Translations under genes and position numbers: made by a program
In this document: piece by piece, positions 43,168 to 54,138 of the stretch
Layout: every line of letters begins with the position of its first letter
Numbering within the stretch: the first letter of the stretch is position 1
The notes under the pieces: model-generated
What the model saw: only the letters and a program-made list of their open reading frames with translations
What the model was told of the DNA's origin: nothing
Database searches by the model: none
Assembly (NCBI GenBank): GCA_018524725.1
Contig: JAEUWP010000518.1
Span: forward strand, 1-64,000
DNA: 64,000 bases
Reading direction: 5' to 3'
From: Podaxis mareebaensis
Lineage: Eukaryota; Basidiomycota; Agaricomycetes; Agaricales; Agaricaceae

Positions 43168-44480
43168 ATGTCCTTCATCCGCCAGTTCATCGACCGCCTG
43201 TATCAGAAGGATGACTCTGACCATTATCGGCTGACGTTCGTCGGGGTCGATTGCAGCGGCAAAACTACCCTTCTCTATCTCCTCAAAGAACAGCGTGAAG
43301 TCACCGTTATACCAACGATCGGTTTCAATACCGAGGACTTTATACCTCCTAGCTTGAGCGATGACCCGGAGAATGCTCGGAAGCCAATGACGGGCTGGGA
43401 TGTTGGTACTGGATGTGGGATGGAGTACATTATGGGCATAATAGAGATGTATATCCGGGAAGGAGATGCACTAGTGTGGATGGTAGACAGCACGGATAGG
43501 GAACGGTTGCCCCAGAGCCGCGAGTACCTTGGGTTGCTCTTGCAGAGTCTCCAGGACCCCTCTAAGGAGCCCAAGCCCAGTATGCCAATCCTGATGTATG
43601 TCCTTCCTAATCCTTCCTGTAGCATCCGGAACTGATTTCCTCGCATGACAGACTAGCCAACAAACAGGACTTGCCAAATGCCCTCCCCATTGATGATATC
43701 CGGCTGGCCTTCTCTAGCACTATCAAAGGAACAATATCCTCCGTCTTTCCAACATCTCTCGTCAAAGGTCTGGGACCAGAGAGCGGATTACCACAGGCTT
43801 TCGACTGGCTGAGGCTCGTTATTCCTATTGCGCGCTCTGGTGGTACGAAGATCCCTCGGATACCTGAGCCCCCCGAGCCAAAGCCACTGCCTCATCAGAT
43901 GAATGTACGATCTCCTGGGAACTTGGCGCAGAAGTTGAACGACTGGTTGGGTCGTGTTGACAAAGATTCTCCACCGGAAGAGTTCCTGTCTCAGTTCGAA
44001 CGAGTGGACTTGCCACAATGGGATCACTATACACATATCCGACTTGCGTTTTTGATTCTCAAGATATACGGGAGGCAGAAAGGTATGGAGTCTCTCACCG
44101 ATATAGCGTTTTAACTGATTCCTGGAACAGGCAAGGACATGATATTCGAGGGTATACAGAAATACATCACCGAAAGCAAAGGCTCACAAACAACCGGCCG
44201 CACATATCACACGACTATGACTTACTTCTGGATCCAGATAGTCCACTTCGGCATTCAGAATACAACGTCCCCTACTGTGGACGGGCATCCGGTAAACCTC
44301 AGTGACGAATTCGCTCGTTTCCTTATCGTGAACCCGTACGTGGTCGATGGGCAGCTATGGACGGATTATTACAGCAAGGATGTGATGATGACTCCAGAGG
44401 CGCGAACGGGAATGGTTCTGCCAGACAAGAAGCCACTACCAAGTATTCCTGCTCGAGATTATGTGAAAAAACTCTCCTAG
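43168..44480 (+). CDS. ARF-like small GTPase with long C-terminal extension (402 aa)
   Basis: Exons 43168-43595, 43652-44082 and 44131-44480 join in frame. The N-terminal about 170 residues are an ARF/SAR-type GTPase: P-loop GVDCSGKT (residues 26-33), PTIGFN switch I, NKQD (146-149). The ARF switch II motif WDxGGQ is replaced by WDVGTGCG, lacking the second Gly and the Gln. That should affect GTP hydrolysis or conformational switching. The rest (about 170-402) has a Pro-rich linker, then a helical C-terminal domain ([10 protein letters not shown]...[14 protein letters not shown]) found with ARF-like proteins in basidiomycetes, of unknown function. The N-terminus lacks the ARF myristoylation glycine at position 2 (MSF). 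Confidence 0.9.
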
Positions 44481-44742
44481 CCGAAATCGCACAATATTGT
44501 AGTTGCACTGTCACCCTAGTTGGTAGATACTTTGGCACTTTGATTCTGCCACCGCCTATATAGGACACGGGCGTTTTGTTTACTTACATTTGATGTAAAT
44601 GGCACCATTCGGGGCTTAAAACTCTCATATATCTGCAAATCAACACTTTGGAGATAAGCCAGGAACCACTACGGTGTTAAGAGTCTTTGACAGCTTTGAT
44701 GTGTACCCTGGAGTCATTGATTTCTACTCACTTAACAGGATG

Positions 44743-44748
44743 AAAAAA
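44743..44748 (-). terminator. RNA polymerase III terminator of tRNA-Thr
   Basis: Six T on the minus strand begin six bases after the tRNA 3' end, the normal Pol III stop. Confidence 0.8.
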
Positions 44749-44753
44749 CAAAT

Positions 44754-44825
44754 TCCTTCTAGCCGACTCGAACGACTGACCTCGTCATTACTAGTGACGC
44801 GCTCTACCAACTGAGCTAAGAAGGA
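44754..44825 (-). tRNA. tRNA-Thr (anticodon AGT)
   Basis: The 72-nt minus-strand sequence folds as a full cloverleaf without an intron. It has acceptor stem TCCTTCT/AGAAGGA, D arm GCTC-AGTTGGTA-GAGC, anticodon arm CGTCA-CTAGTAA-TGACG and T arm AGTCG-TTCGAGT-CGGCT. The 7-base loop CTAGTAA places AGT at positions 34-36, reading ACN threonine codons after inosine modification. Internal A and B boxes are present, and a T6 terminator follows. CCA is not encoded, as expected in eukaryotes. Confidence 0.95.
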
Positions 44826-44989
44826 TACATTTAAATGAACCTGTGAAAGACTCACCAGCCCATTCACCACAATAACGTCTCTCGCGTTCACTCAAAAAGT
44901 ATTCTAGCATTCAAGATAACCTTAATTTACACAATAATCCAAAGCTATGACCATGACTATTAAGGAGAAAAAACGTCCATACGGAGTGC

Positions 44990-47900
44990 TCAACCGCACC
45001 ACACTCTTGCACTCTGGAAGAGCCTGAACCAGGGTCCAGTCCCCTTCCATGTATCCGCGAACTCGGGCGGGTACCAACTATTACTCTCCAGCGTGACAAC
45101 CCGCTCTGGGTGTGGCATCAACGCCAACACGCGTCCATCGGGAGTTTGCACTCCTGTCACACCTCCAGGACTACCATTGGGGTTCAAAGGATATATCTCT
45201 GTCGCGATCCCCTTTGAATCCACATATCGCAATGCGACGAGTCCCTGAGCTTCCAAAGTCTCCTTCTGGCCCTCCCTGCTGAACGATGCACGACCTTCTC
45301 CATGAGCAACTGCAACAGGCAACTTGGACCCAGCCATATGGGAGAGGAAGGGTGATTTCTTCGTGACTTCGTTATCGACGATCTCGACCATCGACACACG
45401 ACCTTCGAACCTCTCACTCCTGTTCGGTTTGAAGTCGGGCCAATCCTGTGCACCAGGGATGATTTCGCGTAGGTGACTGAGGAATTGACAACCGTTACAG
45501 ACGCCAAGAGCAAAAGTATTGTCACGGTTGAAGAAGTTGACGAATTCTTTGCGGGCAGTGTCGTTGAGTAGTGCAGAGTGGGCCCAACCCTTTCCGGCGC
45601 CAAGGACGTCGCCATAAGAGAACCCACCACATGCAGCAAGGCCGCGGAAATCGGTCAGGGAGACTGCACCGCTGAGGATATCTGACATGTGCACGTCGAT
45701 AGAATCGAAGCCTGCAACGGTGAACGCCCAAGCCATTTCAACTTGGCCATTTACACCTTGCTCGCGGAGGATGGCGATCTTAGGACGGCGGAAGAGATCG
45801 CGAGAAGGTTCGTAAGAAAAGGTGAGGTCGTAACGAAGGCCGGAGTGTGAATCATCTTTAATGAGGTCGAACTCTTCTTTTGCGGCTGTCGCGTCGTCAC
45901 GAATGGTTTGCATTCGGTAAGAAGTCTCACCCCAGGCCTGTTGAAGGTCGGCACGATTCGCCTTAAAGATGGTCTCTCCGCCATGAATGATGGCAACAGT
46001 CTGTTCTCCACTATTGACGCGTCCCAACACGTGGATCGAAGTCGAAGGGAAGCCGGCACCGACAAACACGCTCGAAAGTGTCTGGATCTCCGACTCCTTG
46101 ACCTGGAACACAGCGCCCAGCTCCTCATTAAACAATACAGCGACCGCGCTCTCCTTCGATTGCAGAGAATCCAACGAAATCTCCACACCGACGCGGCCTG
46201 CGAAGCACATCTCTACCACTGTCGTGAACAATCCACCATCCGAACGATCATGATACGCCAGTACCAACCCAGGCTTTTTAACCTTCACCTCCTGACAGCC
46301 CTGGAAGAATGCCTTTACCACCATGGGATCCTCCACATCCGGTGCTCTCGTACCAACCTCCTTAAACACCTGTGCCAACGCAGATCCTCCAAGCCTGGTT
46401 TTACCACCAGCCAAATCAAAGAAGATCAACGCCGTGGGTTCACCCACGTCCGTACGGAGCTGTGGCGTCCATGTTCTCCTGATGTCCTTGACAGGTGCAA
46501 AGGCGGTAATAATCAATGACAACGGCGCGCTAACCTCTTTCTGCTGCGCGCCTTCCCTCCATTTCATCGACATTGACATGGAATCTTTACCCACTGGGAT
46601 GCCAACGCCCAGGGCCGGGCAGAGTTCCATACCAATCGCCCGTACGGCTTCATACAAAGCCGTACCCTCACCCTCCTTGGACGCAGCGCACATCCAGTTA
46701 GCGCTGAGTTTGACACGGGAGATATCGGCAATAGATGCAGCAGCAATGTTGGTCAGGGATTCCGCGACAGCCATACGTGCCGATGCAGCGGCGTCGAGAA
46801 GTGCGAGAGGGGTACGTTCGCCCATGGCCATTGCCTCGCCAGAGATAGTATCGAAACCATACGACGAACGAGTGACTGCGACATCTGCAACAGGGACTTG
46901 CCAGGGACCAACCATCTGGTCCCGGGTGACCAAGCCTGTAATCGTACGATCTCCAATAGTGATCAAGAACGACTTCGAACCCACAGAAGGGAGTCGGAGC
47001 ACCCTCTGTACGGCCAGATCCAATCGCTCCTTCAACGATGATACCGACGGAGGCAAGTACGCAGCCAACGACTCATCAAATTCCACCCTCTCAATCTCCC
47101 TATGCACATCCTTCCTCGACATCCTCGGCGGTTTCCCAAATAACGTATTCATCTTCAACCTAATCACATCCCCACCCAACAACCGATCCGTCACCACCAA
47201 TTCCTCCTCCGCCGTCGCAACACCCACAACCGAAAACGGACACCTCTCCCTCCTCGCAATCCTCTCAAACTCCTCAATCCCCTCCTCACTCACCGCAAGC
47301 ACATACCGCTCCTGACTCTCATTACACCAAATCTCCATCGGCGACATCGACGTATCCGCCACCAACACATCACGAATCTCAAACCTCGCACCAAGCCCCG
47401 AATCATGCACGAGTTCCGGCAACGCGTTGGATAAACCACCAGCACCGACATCATGGATACTCTGGATAGGGTTCTCATCATCAAGGCTCACACACGCCTC
47501 GATAACCTGCTGACATCTCCTCTGCATCTCCGCGTTATCCCTCTGCACCGACGCGAAATCCAACTCGGCAGAACTAGCACCCGACACCTGACTCGACGCC
47601 GCACCTCCACCAAGTCCAATCAACAATCCAGGTCCCCCCAACACGACAATCTTCGCCCCGGGTTTAAACGGCGCCTTTCTAGCAAACTGAGGTCGGACAT
47701 TCCCATATCCACCTGCAATCATAATAGGCTTGTGATACCCCCTAACCTCACGCTTCGATCCATCAGCAGACAGTGGGACGCTTTCGGAGAAGGTACGGAA
47801 GTACCCCGTCAAAGCCGGCCGACCAAACTCGTTGTTAAATGCGCTGGCGCCGATAGGACCCTCGATCATGATGTCAAGTGCAGAGGCGATATGCGATGGG

Positions 47901-49066
47901 CGACCAAAATCGGTCTCCCAAGGTTGTTCAAAGCCCGGAATCAGGAGATTGGATACTGTGAACCCTGCGAGGCCGGCTTTAGGTTTCGACCCACGTCCGA
48001 CGGCGCCTTCATCGCGGATTTCACCCCCTGAGCCTGTCGCTGCACCTGGATAAGGCGATACTGCCGTTGGATGATTGTGCGTCTCAACCTTGATGAGTAT
48101 AGGCATGTCCTCTTCGTGCGATTGATAAAGGTGGTTAAGACCGGGGTTGGGCCCTTTTTCGTAACCCTTCCTGACGGAGAATCGAGGAGCGGGATGTCCT
48201 TCGAGTACAGCAGCATTATCCGAGTACGCAGAAATGGTACCCGTGCTGCTGATCTTTTCGGTGTTGCGGATCATTTGGAAGAGTGAAGCATCAAGGGGCT
48301 GGTCGTCTATCGTCCAAGAGGCATTGAAGATTTTGTGACGACAATGTTCAGAGTTGACCTGCGCGAACATGAACAATTCGGCATCGGTAGGGTTCCGTCC
48401 CATCGCTGTTGGACCGGAAATGTACGCGTCAACGAGGTAATCGATCTCATCTGCCGCTAGAGCAAGTCCGAGCTCTTTGTTGGCGGCGACGAGTTTTGAC
48501 TTGGGGTCAGTTTGCGTAGCGGATTGGAGGTCAACAGTGACGAGGGGTCGGGGCTCGTGGTGTGCAAAGATCAGATCTTCTTGCGGTGGAGAGAGTTGGA
48601 CAACTTGAGTCATGCGATCATGGATAAGGTTGGAGAAGAGGGTGAGATCGTCGGGAGTGAGTTGTTGGTCATTGGTCGTAGTAAAGACATAGGCGACACC
48701 GCGTTCGAGTCGTTCGATATGAGCTCCGAGGTTACACAGACCAGCAATATCAGTGGCTTTACTTGACCATGGAGAGATCGATCCTGGCCTTGGAATAACG
48801 TAGGCAATGTTCTGGCCCTTGGAAAGATTATCTGAAGTGGAAGATAGCTGTATGTTGTCCCCGTACGCCAGCAACTGATCAAGGACCTTCCTCCACGACG
48901 ACTCCGTATCCGCGAGCTCAACCTCAAACTTCTTCGTTCTGCATTTCACAAGATGCACCCAGACAGCGTCAACGGAAACTACAACAGGTGTTGTTTTTCG
49001 GATATTCTGTAAAAGCGCTTCGCGTTTCGGCGCCGAGATTGACGATGATCCTAGAAGGACGAGCAT
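44990..49066 (-). CDS. ADE6: Phosphoribosylformylglycinamidine synthase (FGAM synthase)
   Basis: The fourth step of de novo purine synthesis: FGAR + glutamine + ATP gives FGAM. The 1358-aa single-exon protein has the eukaryotic large-type layout. An N-terminal PurS-like part is followed by the two halves of the PurL synthase ([65 protein letters not shown]). The C-terminal class I glutamine amidotransferase has nucleophile Cys in GVCNGCQF and MPHPER. I chose ATG 49066; an in-frame ATG at 49096 lies in what looks like a 5' UTR intron (donor GTGAG at 49119, acceptor TTGCAG ending 49070, three bases before the ATG). The length matches yeast Ade6 (about 1358 aa). It is likely cytosolic and housekeeping. 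Confidence 0.97.
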   Translation of the reverse strand: MLVLLGSSSISAPKREALLQNIRKTTPVVVSVDAVWVHLVKCRTKKFEVELADTESSWRKVLDQLLAYGDNIQLSSTSDNLSKGQNIAYVIPRPGSISPWSSKATDIAGLCNLGAHIERLERGVAYVFTTTNDQQLTPDDLTLFSNLIHDRMTQVVQLSPPQEDLIFAHHEPRPLVTVDLQSATQTDPKSKLVAANKELGLALAADEIDYLVDAYISGPTAMGRNPTDAELFMFAQVNSEHCRHKIFNASWTIDDQPLDASLFQMIRNTEKISSTGTISAYSDNAAVLEGHPAPRFSVRKGYEKGPNPGLNHLYQSHEEDMPILIKVETHNHPTAVSPYPGAATGSGGEIRDEGAVGRGSKPKAGLAGFTVSNLLIPGFEQPWETDFGRPSHIASALDIMIEGPIGASAFNNEFGRPALTGYFRTFSESVPLSADGSKREVRGYHKPIMIAGGYGNVRPQFARKAPFKPGAKIVVLGGPGLLIGLGGGAASSQVSGASSAELDFASVQRDNAEMQRRCQQVIEACVSLDDENPIQSIHDVGAGGLSNALPELVHDSGLGARFEIRDVLVADTSMSPMEIWCNESQERYVLAVSEEGIEEFERIARRERCPFSVVGVATAEEELVVTDRLLGGDVIRLKMNTLFGKPPRMSRKDVHREIERVEFDESLAAYLPPSVSSLKERLDLAVQRVLRLPSVGSKSFLITIGDRTITGLVTRDQMVGPWQVPVADVAVTRSSYGFDTISGEAMAMGERTPLALLDAAASARMAVAESLTNIAAASIADISRVKLSANWMCAASKEGEGTALYEAVRAIGMELCPALGVGIPVGKDSMSMSMKWREGAQQKEVSAPLSLIITAFAPVKDIRRTWTPQLRTDVGEPTALIFFDLAGGKTRLGGSALAQVFKEVGTRAPDVEDPMVVKAFFQGCQEVKVKKPGLVLAYHDRSDGGLFTTVVEMCFAGRVGVEISLDSLQSKESAVAVLFNEELGAVFQVKESEIQTLSSVFVGAGFPSTSIHVLGRVNSGEQTVAIIHGGETIFKANRADLQQAWGETSYRMQTIRDDATAAKEEFDLIKDDSHSGLRYDLTFSYEPSRDLFRRPKIAILREQGVNGQVEMAWAFTVAGFDSIDVHMSDILSGAVSLTDFRGLAACGGFSYGDVLGAGKGWAHSALLNDTARKEFVNFFNRDNTFALGVCNGCQFLSHLREIIPGAQDWPDFKPNRSERFEGRVSMVEIVDNEVTKKSPFLSHMAGSKLPVAVAHGEGRASFSREGQKETLEAQGLVALRYVDSKGIATEIYPLNPNGSPGGVTGVQTPDGRVLALMPHPERVVTLESNSWYPPEFADTWKGTGPWFRLFQSARVWCG

Positions 49067-49346
49067 TGTCTGCAAGCCAAGATTAAAGCACCCCAAGCCA
49101 TCGGGAAGCTTCAGCTCACCTCTTGTCGTTCTCCAGCAGGCAGGAAACTGGCAAGGTCTAAGATCTGGATGAATAAAATCTAAAATGGAGGATGTTATCT
49201 TGAGCGATCGCGTGATGTCATGTGACTCCCCCGTCCGCTACTAAAATGTTTTTTGTCCGAAAACCATGATATATTCTCCATATATCGACTAAGGAAGGGT
49301 ATTCAGACAAAGAAAACAGCAGACCTAACTCCAAGCCCCAAGGCCC

Positions 49347-50638
49347 TCAGCGCACTGCCAAATACAACCCCTCTATGGCAACATTCGCCTGCCATATCCC
49401 TAATCGCCGGACGGCACGCAGGACGGCTGGAGCTGGCAGAATGAGAATGATGAGAGGGACGGCAACCACCCAAATGGTGATAGTCAAGAGCAATGTGATG
49501 GCAGGTTTGATTACTAGAAAATAGAAGAGTGCTTGATAAGAAGTCGAATCTGTGAACTATACCGATAGGGGTCAGAGCGGAGAACATGGGAAGTGATATG
49601 AGGATGACCAACCATGGCATAAGTGTTCTTGTAGAATGAGGTTTCTCTGACTAGTGTGCGTGATGAGGCACGGCCGGATTCAATTTCGGATAAAGTCGGT
49701 TCGCGATAGCGGGTGAAGATCGGGCGAGGGGGATAAGGAGCAGGATAGGATAATGGATAGTGGAAACGGCTTTGCAACGAGAGCTCTCCTCTCGAGAATG
49801 CACGCGCGCCTAAGAGGTTGAAGAAACACAACACAGCGCCGAGTGGCAGCGCCATAAGCAATGTCGTTCCCGTCTACACACCTTCAGACAGAGTCGACCA
49901 GCAGGATGACAATGTACTCACCACAGTAAACACAAACAGGTAAAGCCACGCTGCTAGAGCATAAGGGAAGTTGATCACCACGAGATGGAGCAGCGAGCTG
50001 TAATATGCCTTCCGTCCTAACGGCCTGAAGTATCGCCTCCATGCTGCTATCGAGAAGAACCCTGTCGATCGCCGGGATTCCGTGCCATCATGTCGCTGTT
50101 CCTCCTGAGACGCAAGATATGACCTCTCCTCTTGGTCATCCGTCAAATAAGGCTCATCCTCAGTCTGAAATAATGAAAACACGGTCTGGGCTAGCGATGG
50201 CGCCGCAGATACAGTGCTGGCATGCGAATATGAGCGTGGACGACCACCCACGCGACGTGAGATGGATGGCGTTAAAAGCAGTGTTGTTTCTGTGGGCTCG
50301 ACAAAATCTTCATCGGTGTGCAGAGCTGGGGATGTGGGGGATAGTCGTTCCTGTTGTGAATCCGAGGGGAATTGCTGATGGGGCGAAGTCAGGATGCGTT
50401 GGATGTTTATGCGACGCCCGGACCTCGGAGCTCGGGGTCTACGGTGTTGTGAGGGATACGGTGGTGGCGGGTCATTGAGGGGCACAGGCGTATCACATAT
50501 GTCCCTGCTGTCGACGTTGAGGATGGACTGAGGAACTTCTGAGGGCGGAGGGAGCGGATCTGTGCTGACTGTCATGGATGTATGTGACCAGAAGGGTGTG
50601 GTCCTGTTTGGTAACATCCCTCGGTGAGTCTTACTCAT
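49347..50638 (-). CDS. Membrane protein of unknown function with disordered N-terminus (395 aa)
   Basis: Exons 50638-49922, 49873-49613 and 49556-49347 join in phase 0. Residues 1-200 are Pro/Ser-rich and probably cytosolic. Four or five hydrophobic segments follow: HLVVINFPYALAAWLYLFVFTV (about 218-239), TLLMALPLGAVLCFFNLLG (about 243-261), ALFYFLVIKPAITLLLTI (about 335-352) and WVVAVPLIILILPAPAV. A loop with YPPPRPIFTRY-like sequence and ESGRAS links them. The last exon would be missed by simple ORF calling but continues the frame exactly. I recognise this as a family seen in mushrooms and resembling putative sensor domains. I have no basis for a function. Confidence 0.8.
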
Positions 50639-51012
50639 CCTCGCTCTGCCATTTTGGCCACTTCGTTATGAAAAACCGTGAATAGCTACTAACTTTGTTC
50701 TCGAAAACCATTCGACGGTGAACTCTCCTAACCGCTATACAAAGAGAGACAAAGAGAGAGGATTTACTTATAGTGGACAGAGGTTTTCACCTACTCAGGG
50801 TACAACTGCAAGGGAGCAGGGCAGCGCTTGTTTGGGTTACGCAGAATGCAATATTGCCAGTACCATAAGTTACTGTGACAACCGAGCTGCTCATCCGCCT
50901 TCATAAAACGTAAGCGTGAGTACAAGTCCTATTCCGCTGCAGTCGAGCATACCGCTACCAGGGAGAATGCGCCTAAAAACTAGATACAGACCGAAGCCCT
51001 CGCGCTAACCAG

Positions 51013-51664
51013 TTGTCCAATTCGAATGGTGAAGCGGAAAGGCCAAACATCCCTTCGTCGTACGGTTCTTCCAGACCTTTCTGGGACTTGACACTCACAA
51101 TAAAGTTTACTCCAATCCAGTCCCTGACCTTCATAGCCCAAGAATCGCTAAAGGCGAAGGGCGACTTCCATTCTTGGGGCCCAACTCTCTCCGTGAAAGT
51201 GGGTCAAAACGGATACACATGCACATCTGATACTCCTCTCTTGAGTTCTCACCTCTTCCTTCTATCCAACTGACGCAACGATCATTGTCACCTAAGGCCA
51301 CGCCAACGCCCTACTCGTCAACTACGTCCTTGCCGCTCCTAAGCACCACGCCGAACCAAGTCCCAAGCGAATCCTAGACCCATTCGAGGCACAAGTGGGT
51401 CTGATACGCTATCACAATATCCCCTACCGCGGTTACTTTCTGCCATGTACTTCTGCCGTTCCTATTCTAGGACCGGTGCTTGTAACCAGCTGGATAAGAG
51501 CCAACGACCCGCACTGCGTACGACAACCAACTCGATCGTCGAAGGTCTTTATCTACCCTAATGTTAACACTGGCACCGAGAGAAGACGTATTTTTGGCGA
51601 TGTGGACGTTATGGATGAGCAGGTTCAACCCGAAATGTCTTCCGTTGTGGTCATGGGATCCTGA
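51013..51664 (+). CDS. Uncertain ORF pair, possible small hypothetical gene
   Basis: A frame from ATG 51013 is open for 86 codons (LTLTIKFTPIQSLTFIAQ). Another frame runs from about 51295 to 51664 (LLVNYVLAAPKHH, then VGLIRYHNIPYRGYF). An intron near 51270-51300 could join them, but no convincing donor-acceptor pair in phase was found. There are no domain hits by eye. It may be a decayed gene. Confidence 0.3.
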
Positions 51665-52052
51665 TAGAACAAACGGTACATATCTCTTCTCGCTGCTTCT
51701 AGGCTCATATTTCGGCGTTCTTTCAGAGCACTGTCAGTCTTACGCGATCCAAGTCCTCCCGGAAATTCGGCCCCGCACGGCGCACCCCTACCTATACGGA
51801 GCTCGACAAACAGGGTAGAAATGATTTTCTCGCGATTAATGAGCCAAGCCCTGTCAGTTGTCAGGCTCGCGAAAGGATTCCCCTGCTTGAAAGAGTTGAG
51901 GTTTCTGATGGAGGGTAAGATTTGGTTCACGGAGGGGAGGGCCGGACGAAGCGGGGTGGCTGCGTGATCGATCATATCGATCAATTACTTTTAGTAGCCT
52001 GCCTCGCCAGACCAACCCCACGTCCGAACTCTTTCCGTCTTCTCCACGTACC

Positions 52053-53932
52053 ATGACTGCAAACGCTCCGTATCTTCCTCAAGAGCTCGTCGACAGTATT
52101 ATCGACTATGTCAACACAGATCGCTCTACCCTTTTCTCTTGTGCCCTCGTCAGCAGGTCCTGGCTTCATTCTAGCCGCTGTCATTTATTCGCCAATATCT
52201 CTCTCTCGCCCCATGCTCAAGCCAATGTTCCACCACAGCGGCTATGTGCACGGCTGTACGACGTGCTCCAGGAGAGCCCTGCTATTATTCCGTACATCCG
52301 ACACCTTCAAATCTTCGATGGCGGCCTTCCTCCGCACCAGCGCTCCGGGCAGTGGATCACCACGGAACGCACCCTCCCCCCTCTTCTCAAGCTCCTGACA
52401 CATCTTAGGCAGTTTGAGATGAGCGCATCGTCCTCTTCCAACATACTCCAGTGGAAATCACTACCATTTACGCTTCAGAATGCCATATGCACCGTCCTCA
52501 AACTTCCCTCCCTCACATATTTCCGGCTCCACTCCTGGACGTTCCCCAACCTTGTCTCTCTTGCATCAGTCCTTTCATCCTGTCAACACCTGAAAGGACT
52601 ATCCCTTTCCTCCGTAACAGTCTGCGAAGATCTCGACCACCACCACGTCCGTCACCCCGAACCTTCGGGTCAAACGAAACTCATTACGCTCCCGCAGCAC
52701 CCATTTCTTGTCAGCGCTGACGACCGAACGGAAAGCGAGAGACGTCGACCCGACACAGAAACCGAGCATTCAGATGATGACCTCTCGAGTGGCTCGGACA
52801 CGGCGAATACACGTGCTTCGACCCCCCGCCTCGAGGTCCTCACGCTCGACTACGTCAATTTCGGTTATCTCGGCTATTGGCTCTTTGCACCCTCACAGTC
52901 ACCATCACCCATCAGCTTTGGTAATCTGCGGGAGTTGCGAATATCCCATTCCGCTGATCCACTTGTCGTCGAACAAATCCTCCTCTCCATCGGCCTTTCG
53001 CTTGAGCATTTGCATTTGAAACCTGGCTCGTGGGATGGTAAGTCCGCATTCTTTCCGCCATTAGGCATGGGTTCGGTTCCTCAGCCAAGATTATATGACT
53101 ATCATCAGTGTTCTCCTTCGATCTTCGAAACAATTCAAATCTCAAGTCATTGAGGCTAACTCTGGAGGTACCCGAGACGGCACTGAGTTGGTGCACCACT
53201 CTGTTATCTTCGCTTTCCCCATCCGGTTCTAACTCGACTTCGTCTTCCATACCGACTACCTCGTCTTCGCCCGCGTCATCGTTCCCAGATTATGACCTCC
53301 AACTAACGCACATCTCACTCGAGTTCTGGACCGATCTCAAGAAGATATCATCTTCGCCTACGACATCTCCGTCCACTTCGCCTCATCACATGTCACTTTC
53401 GCTTATGCCACCATCAACCCCACCTTCGTCCTCCCCACCCTCTTCTTCTCTAACCTTGGGTTCTCAATCGTCATTAGCATCAGCAGATACGTCACGATCC
53501 CGGTCGCCCGAACAGCCTCTGACTCCACCCCGTCGACGACCCCATGCACCTTCACAGGCCACATGGTCCTGCTTGGACTCGATTCTCTCACTTTTACCGA
53601 GTCCGTTAAAGCAGGTTGATGTCGGACTGTTTGCGCAGCCTTCCCATCCGGACTTTGTGCGTGTCAAGGAGGCTTTGAGTGGAATTCGTGCGAGGATGCA
53701 TTCTGACGACGTGGAAGGTGACGGTGAAAAGGAAGGGGCGGAAACCGCGCAGGACAGGGATATCAAGGAGAGCGGCGTTGTTCGGGTGTATCAACTCGGT
53801 TTGAAGAGTCAACGCTCCTTTGGAAGGGTTTGTGGACCGAGGCTCAGATCCTTTGAAGGTAACAACTGAAACCATTTCGGCCGAACGTCAACATTACTCT
53901 GCTCAGGCTCCAGCGTGGTTTCATTTCCTTAG
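52053..53932 (+). CDS. F-box protein (586 aa)
   Basis: Probably a substrate receptor of an SCF ubiquitin ligase. The N-terminus, YLPQELVDSIIDYVNTD and LFSCALVSRSWLHSSRCHLF, is a typical fungal F-box. A leucine-rich region follows (LRQFEMSAS, LTYFRLHSWTF, LKGLSLSSV, LEVLTLDYVNF, LRELRISHS, LEHLHLKPGSW). Exons are 52053-53037, 53109-53858 and 53907-53932. Without the last intron the frame would stop at 53869, giving a nearly identical C-terminus, so the end is uncertain. A Ser/Thr/Pro-rich disordered section lies near residues 365-470, and an acidic patch near 232-250. The target is unknown. Confidence 0.85.
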
Positions 53933-54138
53933 TTCGTGCAACATACATCCAAGATCAAATATTCAAGAAATGGACAATATAATATAGGATGAACATAATC
54001 GGACTCGCCGTTCTGACGACTCTCTTTTCGCACCACACCCAAACCACACCCACATCATCCCCGTATCCCGCTTCGCTCGCCCGGTCCTTCTCGCTCCAAG
54101 CTTGGGAGACTCTTTCAAGGCTAACGGGTTGCCTCGGA

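Noticed and set aside
46323..47315. A 330-codon plus-strand frame opposite the FGAM synthase gene
   Set aside because: It is a shadow of the well-conserved minus-strand enzyme; its composition follows the codon structure of that gene and shows no domain.
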